Source: Prochlorococcus sp. AG-347-G20 (GTDB lineage: Bacteria; Cyanobacteriota; Cyanobacteriia; PCC-6307; Cyanobiaceae). From it: 64,000 bases of DNA. The position numbers and the translations under genes were made by a program. The notes under the pieces are model-generated. The model searched no databases. It saw only the letters and a list, made by a program, of their open reading frames with translations, and was not told the origin of the DNA. Location: positions 1 through 64,000 of the forward strand of contig QCBJ01000004.1 in assembly GCA_003281645.1 (NCBI GenBank). The letters are read 5' to 3'. Below are positions 8,396 through 14,779 of this stretch, in pieces. Positions within the stretch are counted from its first letter, which is position 1. Each line of letters starts with the position of its first letter.

Positions 8396-8554
8396 ATGGC
8401 TAAATATATTGAAAGACTAAAGGAAAAAGTTAAAATAAAAAAATTTGATTCTAATCAGCCAATTGGAGCTTGGATTTTCGTTCTAATTTTGAATATAGTA
8501 GGATTTGCGGGTTATTTTTACTTAAAGGTAAATCATATACAACTAGGTAGTTGA
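8396..8554 (+). CDS. Small single-helix membrane protein (52 aa)
   Basis: An ATG-started frame with a charged N-terminus (MAKYIERLKEKVKIKKF), then one clear transmembrane helix (about 24-43) and a short tail. This charged-head plus single-helix layout is common for small cyanobacterial membrane proteins, but the chlorophyll-binding motif of high-light-inducible proteins is absent. Function is unrecognised. It ends 4 bases before the convergent 73-residue gene. Confidence 0.55.
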   Translation: MAKYIERLKEKVKIKKFDSNQPIGAWIFVLILNIVGFAGYFYLKVNHIQLGS

Positions 8555-8558
8555 AAAC

Positions 8559-8780
8559 TTATTTTATTTCCTTCTTAATTGAGCGACAAAAATTTTTAAG
8601 TCTTTCATTCCTCGTTAAGTCAGGTAAAGTCCAAATTGATTCTGTCTCAGGTAATGGATCTTTGCTCCATTCTTTGAATTCTTCCATTATCGAAGCATTA
8701 TTTAATTTTGATGTAAACTGTTTTTGTTTTTTTAAATATTTTCTTATCACTGTAAGATTTTCCTCAATATATTCCCTCAT
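8559..8780 (-). CDS. Small soluble protein of unknown function (73 aa)
   Basis: The protein starts MREYIEENLTVIRKYLKKQ and is charged and probably helical. A plausible conserved core is WSKDPLPETESIWTLPDLT, followed by RNERLKNF. The opposite strand also has an open frame, but its product looks like an antisense shadow (a Phe/Leu/Ser mix, mirrored), while this one has normal soluble-protein composition and an ATG at 8780. No family is recognised. It lies in the small-gene islet downstream of the peroxiredoxin. Confidence 0.55.
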   Translation of the reverse strand: MREYIEENLTVIRKYLKKQKQFTSKLNNASIMEEFKEWSKDPLPETESIWTLPDLTRNERLKNFCRSIKKEIK

Positions 8781-8843
8781 AATAAATACTTAGTCTTATA
8801 TTAATTTATCATCTAGCAAGGTCTACTTTAATGAAATGATTAA

Positions 8844-9014
8844 CTAGACATTTTGAACTGCTTGAAAAAGTCCAAACGAATAACCCCCTATTAGAATCCA
8901 GCCAAGTACGCTTGATATTATTGTAGATCTTCTATTATGTCTCCTTAAAGCTGATTCAATCATTTCATTAACTTCATCTCTATTAAGGTATTCTTTCTTG
9001 GAGTTTTTTTTCAT
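8844..9014 (-). CDS. Small single-helix membrane protein (56 aa)
   Basis: An ATG-started frame reading MKKNSKKEYLNRDEVNEMIE, then a basic segment RRHNRRS and one transmembrane helix (about 31-50) with glycines. The soluble head is amphipathic with a DEVNEMIESAL helix. No family is recognised. Its ATG is 233 bases upstream of the next minus-strand gene's ATG (8780) and it ends 64 bases before it, so the two may be co-transcribed. A T-rich stretch on the plus strand near 9010 corresponds to an A-rich beginning of the gene. Confidence 0.5.
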   Translation of the reverse strand: MKKNSKKEYLNRDEVNEMIESALRRHNRRSTIISSVLGWILIGGYSFGLFQAVQNV

Positions 9015-9211
9015 TTTTTTTCTTTTTACAATAAACGAATTTATAAGAAAGTGAGCTAAAGATTTTTACTTATCAGTAAGAGTTTTATTTTTTGATGATA
9101 TAAATTTTTTATATACTTAACATAAAATATATAATAAAATCTTAAGAGAAATTTTTTAAATTATAAGATAAAGTATTTGAATTTAAGGATCATAGTTTTT
9201 TTATACAAACA

Positions 9212-9388
9212 ATGAATATTAATGATAAATCTGTTTTAGAAATGCTTAATAAACTTATTGCTATTAATAGGCTAAATAAAACTCAAATTCTTCAAATGGT
9301 GAATTTAGTGTCAATATCAAATGACTTCAATGATTTAAAGGAAAATTTGAAATGGGAAAGTTCTAAATCATTTCATCAAAATATTTAA
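9212..9388 (+). CDS. Small helical protein of unknown function (58 aa)
   Basis: An ATG-started frame MNINDKSVLEMLNKLIAINR followed by LNKTQILQMVNLVSI and a KENLKWES stretch. The product looks like a small all-helical soluble protein with no membrane segment, cysteines or recognisable motif. The composition is that of a real AT-rich gene. It stands alone between a divergent small gene and a tandem repeat. Function unknown. Confidence 0.45.
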   Translation: MNINDKSVLEMLNKLIAINRLNKTQILQMVNLVSISNDFNDLKENLKWESSKSFHQNI

Positions 9389-9430
9389 ATTAATTAAACT
9401 CTTTGTTTGATAATTATTAATTCTTTAAAT

Positions 9431-9452
9431 TGATATAAGAGTGATATAAGAG
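9431..9452 (+). repeat. Tandem duplication of TGATATAAGAG
   Basis: Two perfect head-to-tail copies of the 11-mer TGATATAAGAG in the intergenic space between two small genes. The unit resembles the CTTATATAAGA element found near 21.2-22.0 kb. It could be a duplicated regulator site or simple slippage. Confidence 0.6.
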
Positions 9453-9509
9453 AAACTTAATAGTCAATTGAATTAATTAAGAGTTTTATAAATAATTTAT
9501 ATAAGCTAT

Positions 9510-9683
9510 TCAAATAAATTTTTGATAGTAATTTTTCATATAAGAAACTTGCTCTTGATTACTATAATTAAGTGTTGTTTTCTTATCCTTGCTAATTGAT
9601 TTAATTAATATTGTAGAAGTGATTATTATTATTAGTATTATTAGTAAATCTCCAACAGTAATTCCTCTCTCCTTTAGATTCAT
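9510..9683 (-). CDS. Small single-helix membrane protein (57 aa)
   Basis: An ATG-started frame beginning MNLKERGITVGDLLIILI, with one isoleucine-rich transmembrane helix (about 12-30) and a hydrophilic tail containing KDKKTTLNYSNQEQ. The short N-terminus followed at once by a G-x-x-x-G-D-L-L helix recalls the pilin-like GxTLxELL style but lacks the prepilin glycine-Phe-Thr site, so I do not call it a pilin. No family is assigned. It lies in the small-gene islet. Confidence 0.5.
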   Translation of the reverse strand: MNLKERGITVGDLLIILIIIITSTILIKSISKDKKTTLNYSNQEQVSYMKNYYQKFI

Positions 9684-9792
9684 GATAAAAAATATATTTT
9701 GTTTAAATATAGCCTTTATTATTTAATAAACTAATATTTTTTACAAACGTGCTAATAACACATATGAAGGAAATGTAAAAAGAATATAAAAA

Positions 9793-9822
9793 TTTTGAGA
9801 CTATAACCTTTTAAGTCATATA
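9793..9822 (+). repeat. Partial copy of the GAGACTA element
   Basis: Reads TTTTGAGACTATA, an 8-base interruption, then AAGTC and TATA. The ends match the 40-base hairpin element near 21.75 kb, with the middle of the element missing. It may be a decayed or deletion copy. The similarity is short and the assignment tentative. Confidence 0.3.
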
Positions 9823-9845
9823 AAAAAAACAGATGAATTCATTAT

Positions 9846-10025
9846 ATGGAAGTCAAAAAAAAAATTAGTAGTTCTAACACTCCTTTTTTTTTCTCTAAAG
9901 AGATGATTATCACAAAAAAATCACTTAACGAAAATCAACTCAAATTTACTTATCAAAAACAGTTAATCTCAGATCTAGATAATAAGCACAAGGAATGGTC
10001 AAAATCGATTAACAGTAAATTTTAA
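9846..10025 (+). CDS. Small basic protein of unknown function (59 aa)
   Basis: An ATG-started frame MEVKKKISSSNTPFFFSKEM, continuing with a lysine/glutamine-rich helical part and ending HKEWSKSINSKF. The product is basic, without membrane helix, and matches no family I know. Its end overlaps the convergent 50-residue frame by 4 bases. It carries a long A run early in the gene. Confidence is limited by length. Confidence 0.4.
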   Translation: MEVKKKISSSNTPFFFSKEMIITKKSLNENQLKFTYQKQLISDLDNKHKEWSKSINSKF

Positions 10026-10174
10026 AAGCTTTCGTTGATTATATTTAAAAGTTTATTTCTTTTAATTGTATTTGTTTCTTCCAAATTCAGTGTTACTTCA
10101 TCATTAATGATAGGTTTTGCTTCATAAGCTATATACCAAAGAATAAATCCGACAGGAAATAATAAAATATGCAT
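10022..10174 (-). CDS. Small membrane-anchored protein (50 aa)
   Basis: An ATG-started frame MHILLFPVGFILWYIAYEAK: an N-terminal helix (about 2-18) followed by an acidic then basic soluble tail. It could be a one-helix anchor or a poorly cleaved signal. No family is recognised. Its ATG lies about 30 bases from the sites that precede the ribbon-helix-helix-type gene, so the two divergent genes share a control region. It ends convergently with the 59-residue frame, overlapping 4 bases. Confidence 0.45.
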   Translation of the reverse strand: MHILLFPVGFILWYIAYEAKPIINDEVTLNLEETNTIKRNKLLNIINESF

Positions 10175-10203
10175 AGCAAAATTAGTTGACTTAAATTAAA
10201 TAT

Positions 10204-10236
10204 AGTGCAACACTTATAATGTGCAAGTGTGACACT
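10204..10236 (+). promoter_or_regulatory. TATAAT box between two AGTG-N3-CACT sites
   Basis: AGTGCAACACT (10204-10214) and AGTGTGACACT (10226-10236) are palindromic half-site pairs of the form AGTG-N3-CACT, 22 bases apart, which is about two helical turns. A perfect TATAAT (10215-10220) sits exactly between them, so transcription would start inside the second site. A TTGACT lies at 10186-10191, too far (23 bases) for a normal -35. The layout suits self-repression by the ribbon-helix-helix-type protein encoded just downstream (inference). Confidence 0.55.
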
Positions 10237-10250
10237 AATTTTTTTTTATT

Positions 10251-10616
10251 ATGCCCTCTCCGAGGAAAAGAATTGGTTTTTTACCAAGTGAAGAAGTGCA
10301 TGAAATTATTGAAAAATTGTGCACAGCTTATGAGTTTAGTCAGTCAAAGGTCACAGGTTTATTGGTTGAGGAAGCGTTAAGATCTCGAGGTGTGTTAAAT
10401 GAAACTTATGTTCAAAATCAAAATGATGGAAGTGATTTTATAAACTTTTCTTTTGATCACGAAACATTTTCTGAAAATAATAAACCTCCACTTAATGTGG
10501 ACGAATATGCAGTTAATAAAAAAGTATTATCTGAAAATATAAAAATGATGCATGAATTTATTGAGTTTAAGTATTTTAAGAAAGTTATGAAGCGAAATAA
10601 CAACATTATTGAATAA
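10251..10616 (+). CDS. Ribbon-helix-helix-like putative DNA-binding protein
   Basis: A 121-residue protein. The N-terminus MPSPRKRIGFLPSEEVHEII followed by EKLCTAYEFSQSKVTGLLVEEAL fits a ribbon-helix-helix (CopG/Arc-like) fold: a basic beta strand (about 5-10), helix A (about 14-26), helix B (about 31-44). The rest is acidic and polar with a helical C-terminus rich in Lys (FKYFKKVMKR), perhaps for oligomerisation. The gene is preceded by two AGTG-N3-CACT palindromes around its -10 box, and a third lies 3 bases past its stop, which fits an autoregulated repressor. ATG at 10251. The fold call is from pattern, not from a profile search. Confidence 0.6.
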   Translation: MPSPRKRIGFLPSEEVHEIIEKLCTAYEFSQSKVTGLLVEEALRSRGVLNETYVQNQNDGSDFINFSFDHETFSENNKPPLNVDEYAVNKKVLSENIKMMHEFIEFKYFKKVMKRNNNIIE

Positions 10617-10618
10617 AT

Positions 10619-10629
10619 AGTGTCACACT
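10619..10629. promoter_or_regulatory. Third AGTG-N3-CACT palindrome, after the regulator gene
   Basis: AGTGTCACACT begins 3 bases after the TAA of the ribbon-helix-helix-type gene. It is the reverse complement of the site at 10226-10236. The two sites frame the gene and could let its product loop the DNA or also control what lies downstream, including a candidate small RNA. Binding is inferred from symmetry and position. Confidence 0.5.
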
Positions 10630-10745
10630 ATTAATGTTAATATGAAAATGCCTTTCAATGGAATATAGAAATTAAGCAATGATAAATATTTTTGAATATT
10701 TCTAATCAACTTCTTAAAGAGGAATTCAAAATAAATTGAATCTTT

Positions 10746-10855
10746 AAAAATTCAGCGGACTAAATCCTCGTGGAGATATGAACCTTAGCCCGCTTTAAAA
10801 AAATAGCAATAAAAAAATATAAATACAATAAATATGTAAAGTTACTTTTGATTTA
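10746..10855 (-). ncRNA. Candidate minus-strand small RNA with terminator hairpin
   Basis: At 10754-10794 a 10-base-pair stem closes a loop that holds a smaller UCC-ACGA-GGA hairpin. Read on the minus strand the outer stem (AGCGGGCUAA with UUAGUCCGCU) pairs fully, with one G-U, and is followed by GAAUUUUU; on the plus strand the same position is an A-C mismatch and no U run follows. This favours a minus-strand transcript ending near 10746. A minus-strand TATAAT (10868-10863) would start it near 10855, giving about 110 bases. It may belong to the cyanobacterial Yfr class, but I cannot assign a member. An alternative is a plain terminator for antisense transcription. Confidence 0.4.
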
Positions 10856-10884
10856 AAATTGGATTATAAATACTCTAATTATAA

Positions 10885-11037
10885 ATGGCAGTAAGTGAAT
10901 TAAATGAAGATACACAGGATCAAATATGTGATCTTCTTGAAAATCTTCAGCAAATAGAGAAACTTAAAAATAAAGATATACGAATTTTGCTTGATAAGAT
11001 AGTTAGAAAATATGGAGGAAAAGTAGTAAATAAATGA
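10885..11037 (+). CDS. Small acidic helical protein (50 aa)
   Basis: An ATG-started frame MAVSELNEDTQDQICDLLEN followed by LQQIEKLKNKDIRILL and ending RKYGGKVVNK. It is predicted to be helical and soluble with one cysteine. Its TGA overlaps the ATG of the secreted thioredoxin-like gene (ATGA), so the two are translationally coupled and probably function together or share regulation. No family is recognised. Two TATAA-type sequences lie within 20 bases upstream, so the leader would be very short. Confidence 0.55.
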   Translation: MAVSELNEDTQDQICDLLENLQQIEKLKNKDIRILLDKIVRKYGGKVVNK

Positions 11038-11423
11038 AACGCCTATTAAAACCACTAATAGTTTTGCTTATTTTACCAATTGTTGTAAAAAGCTCCCACT
11101 TAAATGATCAGAGAGAACTTATAGTCACCTCAGAAAGCACTAGGGAATCTATCAAGTTGGCAAAATTCCTTAAAGATAATGGTGTAGTTAAATATTCAGC
11201 ATATTGGTGCCCTAATTGCCTTAATCAAAGTGAATTATTTGGAAAGCAAGCTTATAGAGAACTTAATGTAGTTGAATGTGCAAGAGATGGTATAAACAGT
11301 CAAACTCAATTATGCATTGATAAAAAAATTAAAGGGTTTCCCACATGGGAAATAAATGGAAAACTAATTTTAGGGGTACTTTCACTAAAAGAGTTATCAA
11401 AGTTGACTGGATTTAAGAATTAA
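11034..11423 (+). CDS. Secreted thioredoxin-like protein related to VKOR C-terminal domain
   Basis: A 129-residue protein with an N-terminal signal or anchor helix (about 5-20) and a thioredoxin fold with active site C59-P-N-C62 in AYWCPNC. Later features are ELFGKQA, VECARDG, and FPTWEINGK with the cis-proline of thioredoxin folds. These closely match the thioredoxin-like domain fused to vitamin K epoxide reductase homologues in cyanobacteria, which pass electrons during disulfide formation. Here the domain stands alone. It probably acts in the periplasm or thylakoid lumen (inference). Translationally coupled to the preceding 50-residue gene. Confidence 0.75.
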   Translation: MKRLLKPLIVLLILPIVVKSSHLNDQRELIVTSESTRESIKLAKFLKDNGVVKYSAYWCPNCLNQSELFGKQAYRELNVVECARDGINSQTQLCIDKKIKGFPTWEINGKLILGVLSLKELSKLTGFKN

Positions 11424-11446
11424 GGAAAATGTAAGATGATTAATGG

Positions 11447-11596
11447 CTAGATATTAAAGGTTATTTCTTGAGTACTTTTCATACATCCTCCTGCGGGATA
11501 GTTAATTACTTTTTTTGATATTAATCCAATACTTATAGCAACTATTCCAATACCAAATAATGCTTTTGATCTTTTGCTTAAGATGAGATACTTCAT
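11447..11596 (-). CDS. Small single-helix membrane protein (49 aa)
   Basis: An ATG-started frame MKYLILSKRSKALFGIGIVA with one helix (about 12-27), then a short tail YPAGGCMKSTQEITFNI containing one cysteine. A purine-rich AGGAGG lies inside the gene. The product looks like a small inner-membrane protein with a short cysteine-containing tail. No family is recognised. It converges with the thioredoxin-like gene, leaving 23 bases between the ends. Confidence 0.45.
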   Translation of the reverse strand: MKYLILSKRSKALFGIGIVAISIGLISKKVINYPAGGCMKSTQEITFNI

Positions 11597-11821
11597 TGGG
11601 TATTTATAATTATTAAACAGTAGGCACTATTAAATTATAACGTGGATTTCTTTGTACAAAAAAATTACCAAGTAACCCTAAATCTATAATTTTTTAAAAT
11701 AAGTTTTAGATATTAGATATCTTGAAATTCATTAATCAATAAATCCTTATATCTTTTTTTTAATATTTTTAGTTTGTATTTGACAGTCTTTTTATAATTA
11801 AAATGAGACTTTTATTTTTTT

Positions 11822-11953
11822 ATGAAAAATAAAGAATTTAATGTGACTCAAGGAATGGCTTTGTTACTTTTGAAGCCATTAAATTTACCCGCTAACTACG
11901 TCCTAAATCTCATAATTTATATAACCAATCCTAGTAACAATATTGGACACTAA
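11822..11953 (+). CDS. Possible 43-residue peptide
   Basis: An ATG-started frame MKNKEFNVTQGMALLLLKPL, then LNLPANYVLNLIIYITNP and a short end. A perfect TATAAT lies at 11793-11798, which would give a leader of about 17 bases. It overlaps the 3' end of the convergent DUF1651 gene by 4 bases. No family is known and it could be chance. Apart from this frame and the -10 box, the 352 bases between 11597 and 11949 show nothing I can name. Confidence 0.3.
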   Translation: MKNKEFNVTQGMALLLLKPLNLPANYVLNLIIYITNPSNNIGH

Positions 11954-12201
11954 TATTCTTCCCAAACTGGTTTGGTTCTCCTCCAACCTTGAGCGATTAA
12001 CTTTCTCCATTCATCTCTAGCTTTATCAACTTTGAGTTCTTCTCTGGTTGTCATAAGAGGTGGTTCTTTTCCTAAAACACCAAGTATTCTTCCAGAGTCA
12101 ATAAACATATATTCAAAAAATTTATCTTTATTTTGATTATTCTTTGAAAATCTTTTAACCCTTGAACGATTCGAATTAATAAGCCAAAAGTTTTCTGTCA
12201 A
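11950..12201 (-). CDS. DUF1651 family protein
   Basis: An 83-residue protein with the layout of DUF1651, a family seen mainly in marine picocyanobacteria: an aromatic N-terminal FWLINSNRSRVKRF, a central MFIDSGRILGVLGKEPPLMT, and a C-terminal ARDEWRKLIAQGWRRTKPVW with conserved tryptophans. The function is unknown. ATG at 12201, 11 bases after the end of clpS on the same strand, so co-transcription with clpS is likely. Confidence 0.7.
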   Translation of the reverse strand: MTENFWLINSNRSRVKRFSKNNQNKDKFFEYMFIDSGRILGVLGKEPPLMTTREELKVDKARDEWRKLIAQGWRRTKPVWEEY

Positions 12202-12212
12202 TCTTACTTATT

Positions 12213-12500
12213 TTATGTTTTCTCAATTGGAGCCATTGTTAATCCTTTGCTGAATAGTTGCTCATGATATAACTCTGCCTGTTCAAGATTACCTCTCCAT
12301 ACCTCTGCAGATCCTGATTTGTCAACTTTGATGGTTAGATCCCATGCTCTTTGTTCACTCATACTTGGGATAATTGTTAGAAGACAATTTGCGACATGCT
12401 GAAAAGTATTAAAATTGTCATCAAGAACTATAACTCTTGCTTCTGGATATTTTGCTTTAGTTTTTTTTGGATCTAGGACTGTGCTGAGTGAATTAAACAT
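12213..12500 (-). CDS. clpS: ClpS-like adaptor for the Clp protease
   Basis: A 95-residue protein of the ClpS fold, which hands N-degron substrates to the Clp ATPase. The core reads VIVLDDNFNTFQHVANCLLT (about 23-42), then RAWDLTIKVDKSGSAEVWRG and a GLTMAPIE end in place of the usual C-terminal strand. In E. coli the substrate amine is held by N34, D35, D36 and H66; the matching residues appear to be D27, D28, N29 and D60, so the usual histidine is not visible. The protein may read different substrates (inference). It is cotranscribed with the DUF1651 gene. ATG at 12500. Confidence 0.85.
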   Translation of the reverse strand: MFNSLSTVLDPKKTKAKYPEARVIVLDDNFNTFQHVANCLLTIIPSMSEQRAWDLTIKVDKSGSAEVWRGNLEQAELYHEQLFSKGLTMAPIEKT

Positions 12501-12567
12501 TATTTTCTTTAATAGTTTAATTAAATTAAAATTTCACCTAAGTTCTACACTTGAAAAGTATTGAAAA

Positions 12568-12641
<74 letters not shown>

Positions 12642-12670
12642 ATGGGAATATTGTAAGGCATTGGTTGTAC

Positions 12671-13153
12671 TTAATTACTATTTTGAAAATTTATTTGTTT
12701 GTGGGCCTCATAAATAGCAATTCCACACGCTACAGAAAGGTTTAGACTCCTAACACCTTTTTGATCATTGTTTCCAGTCTGTATATTTGGCATAAATATT
12801 GATATTAAAAAGTCGCTTTTATCAATAATGGAATCTGGCAATCCTGAATCTTCTCTCCCAAATAGCAAAATATCATCTTGTTTAAATTTAAAATCCTTCA
12901 AATATAATCCATTTTTTTTACTAAAAGAAATTATTCTTTTTGATCCTTTTGACGTCAATAATTTTTCAAAATTCTCATACTTATTAACAGTAACAAGAGG
13001 CCAATAGTCTAATCCAGCTCTTTTTAAATATTTATCTTCTAGTTTAAAACCAAGGGGCTCTATAAGATTTAAGGGTATATTAAACGCTGCACATGTTCTG
13101 GCAATATTACCAGTATTTTGTGGGATTCTAGGTTCAAAAAGAGCGACTTCCAA
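12671..13153 (-). CDS. trmL: tRNA (cytidine/uridine-34-2'-O)-methyltransferase
   Basis: A 160-residue SpoU/SPOUT methyltransferase of the TrmL type, which methylates the wobble ribose of tRNA-Leu isoacceptors using S-adenosylmethionine. Motifs seen: EPRIPQNTGNIARTC (about 7-21), LFGREDSGLP (about 98-107) and IFMPN with VRSLNLSVACGIAIYEA near the C-terminus, which form the knotted SAM-binding site. The length is normal for this short subfamily. It follows cobU with a 2-base gap and lies next to tRNA-Met. ATG at 13153. Confidence 0.9.
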   Translation of the reverse strand: MEVALFEPRIPQNTGNIARTCAAFNIPLNLIEPLGFKLEDKYLKRAGLDYWPLVTVNKYENFEKLLTSKGSKRIISFSKKNGLYLKDFKFKQDDILLFGREDSGLPDSIIDKSDFLISIFMPNIQTGNNDQKGVRSLNLSVACGIAIYEAHKQINFQNSN

Positions 13154-13155
13154 TT

Positions 13156-13716
13156 TTAAGTAGGTATTTCTATACTTATTTCATCTATTTTGATTGCTCT
13201 GCCGTTTATTGCCAGCCAATTATCTTTTGATATTTTGGTTATTCTCTTTTGAAGTTCGCCGATTCTTTCAATATAAATATTACCAATCTTATATTCAGAG
13301 ACTAGACTCCAACCTACCTGTTCACCAACAATAATTGTTATGCTTTTTCTTTTCATTAAGAGACTTATAAGGGAATTCATTTGTGTTGACCATTCATTTT
13401 GTTCCTTACCAATACTTTTCATAACGTAGCCGCCAATTGAATCTATTAATAATGGACCTTCTTCTTTCCTTAATGTATTTAATAGGTCTGTCGTTTCTAT
13501 TAATTTCCAATCTTTTGGCCTTCTTTTTCGATGTAAATTGATTTTATATTGCCATTCTTTATCATCCAAATTGTTTTCAGATAAGGCAACATATGATAAT
13601 TTTTTTACCTCCTTTGCAAGATGCTCTGCGAATTCACTTTTGCCACTCTTTGTCCCCCCTGTAATAAAAACTATATGAGATGAATATTCACTAATACTTA
13701 AATCCTTGGCATTCAT
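13156..13716 (-). CDS. cobU: Adenosylcobinamide kinase / guanylyltransferase
   Basis: A 186-residue bifunctional enzyme of cobalamin synthesis that phosphorylates adenosylcobinamide and attaches GMP during nucleotide-loop assembly. The P-loop is GGTKSGKSEFAE (about 20-31), followed by LLIDSIGGYV and the late VGEQVGWSLVSEYKIGN motif near residue 135. It sits 2 bases before trmL in the same direction. CobN and the B12-using MetH are in the same window, consistent with de novo B12 synthesis. No cobalamin riboswitch is visible in the short leader. ATG at 13716. Confidence 0.9.
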   Translation of the reverse strand: MNAKDLSISEYSSHIVFITGGTKSGKSEFAEHLAKEVKKLSYVALSENNLDDKEWQYKINLHRKRRPKDWKLIETTDLLNTLRKEEGPLLIDSIGGYVMKSIGKEQNEWSTQMNSLISLLMKRKSITIIVGEQVGWSLVSEYKIGNIYIERIGELQKRITKISKDNWLAINGRAIKIDEISIEIPT

Positions 13717-13726
13717 AATTTCTCTA

Positions 13727-14041
13727 TTATTTAGAGAAATACCACCATGTTGCTAAAGGGATAATTGTAGCTGCAATTAACAAACCTATAACTATATAAG
13801 TAGCAGTTGCACTCTCAGTATCTTTTGTTCTCATAGTGTTAAAATTTGGGTCCACTACAGGGTTGTCAATAGATGAAGGCTGACTTTTTTCGTAATTTAT
13901 AACAGTCTTTTGTTGTGTAACACCAAAATATTTATTTAAACTACTAAGTTCATTTGCGTATGTAGTCGAGGGGATAATAATAAAAATTAAGCCAGTAATA
14001 ATAAGAGTAAGTAGTATATTTTTATTGATTTTTAGGTTCAT
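13727..14041 (-). CDS. Signal-peptide protein with C-terminal membrane helix
   Basis: 104 residues. A signal peptide (about 8-29, ending TTYA) is followed by a polar region (LNKYFGVTQQKTVINYEKSQ) and a C-terminal helix (about 79-100) ending WWYFSK. This suggests a protein exposed to the periplasm or thylakoid lumen and anchored by its tail. I do not recognise the family. It ends 10 bases upstream of cobU on the same strand, so a shared transcript is possible. ATG at 14041, divergent from the CCB-type gene. Confidence 0.55.
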   Translation of the reverse strand: MNLKINKNILLTLIITGLIFIIIPSTTYANELSSLNKYFGVTQQKTVINYEKSQPSSIDNPVVDPNFNTMRTKDTESATATYIVIGLLIAATIIPLATWWYFSK

Positions 14042-14152
14042 TTTAGAAGGTTTTGGTTAATTATATATTAAAAACCATATGTTTGAGCTTTTTTAAAGCT
14101 ACTAAACAATATAATATTTGCATTATTTAATTAGAAATAACATATTTAAAAT

Positions 14153-14779
14153 ATGGGATTCAATGGGAAATCATTAATATTAGTCGGTGTAATACTCTTT
14201 ATTTTTCAGATAGCAAATTTCATTTCAATAGAAACAATCACTCCTGAACTTGAAAGAGCACAAGTGTTAGCGGCTATAGCTTCGTTAATTATTATTTTGG
14301 TAGGTTTTCTATTTAAACAATTCGAACCATTAGCTGGTGAGAAAGCTGCTTTAAAAGGAGAAAATAAGTTTCTCTTCGATAGAAACATGCCGGATGAAGT
14401 TATTGATGAACTAGCTTGGGGTTCTGAAGCAATATTAACTTCTACAGCAGCAGCAGCGATATTAATCCACAATGATGGCGTTAATATATTGAGGAGGGGA
14501 ATCATTTCAAGTAATGATTTTAAACCTGGGGAAACTTGTCTGAGATCTATAAAAGATATGAAATTAATATCATTAGCAAACACTAAATTTTATCCTGGAA
14601 GAGATGAATTTTTAAATTTTTGTGCTGAAATTCCATCTATCTTAGTTGTACCTATAAATAGTAAGGCTTTTATATTGGTTGGAGGCTGGAGTGCTAAGTG
14701 TTTTACGAAGTCTGATGAAAAATGGATTAATAACTGGTCCAAAAAAATTAATAATATTTTTTCAAAAAATAAAATTTAA
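14153..14779 (+). CDS. Cofactor assembly of complex C subunit B (CCB2/CCB4-like, DUF2930)
   Basis: A 208-residue protein with two N-terminal membrane helices (about 7-25 and 38-56) and a soluble domain starting FKQFEPLAGEKAALKGENKF. This layout and motif fit the CCB2/CCB4 family, whose plastid members attach the extra heme c (ci) to cytochrome b6. Cyanobacteria with a b6f complex carry one homologue. A GAF-like region with ILVVPINSKAFILVGGWS lies near the C-terminus. It starts divergently from the signal-peptide gene, and its end overlaps the convergent LptC-like gene by 4 bases. The family call is from pattern. Confidence 0.75.
   Translation: MGFNGKSLILVGVILFIFQIANFISIETITPELERAQVLAAIASLIIILVGFLFKQFEPLAGEKAALKGENKFLFDRNMPDEVIDELAWGSEAILTSTAAAAILIHNDGVNILRRGIISSNDFKPGETCLRSIKDMKLISLANTKFYPGRDEFLNFCAEIPSILVVPINSKAFILVGGWSAKCFTKSDEKWINNWSKKINNIFSKNKI

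Noticed and set aside
8551..8793. Plus-strand 80-codon frame over the 73-residue minus-strand gene
   Set aside because: Its product is Phe/Ser-rich with no clear helix pattern; the minus-strand product has normal soluble-protein composition and a good ATG.
9510..9683. Pilin-like (type IV) protein call for the 57-residue membrane gene
   Set aside because: The helix begins near GDLLIIL but the prepilin cleavage glycine with a following aromatic residue and glutamate at +5 is not present.
10754..10794. Plus-strand intrinsic terminator after the regulator gene
   Set aside because: On the plus strand the stem has an A-C mismatch and is followed by only three U residues, while the minus strand has full pairing and a U run.
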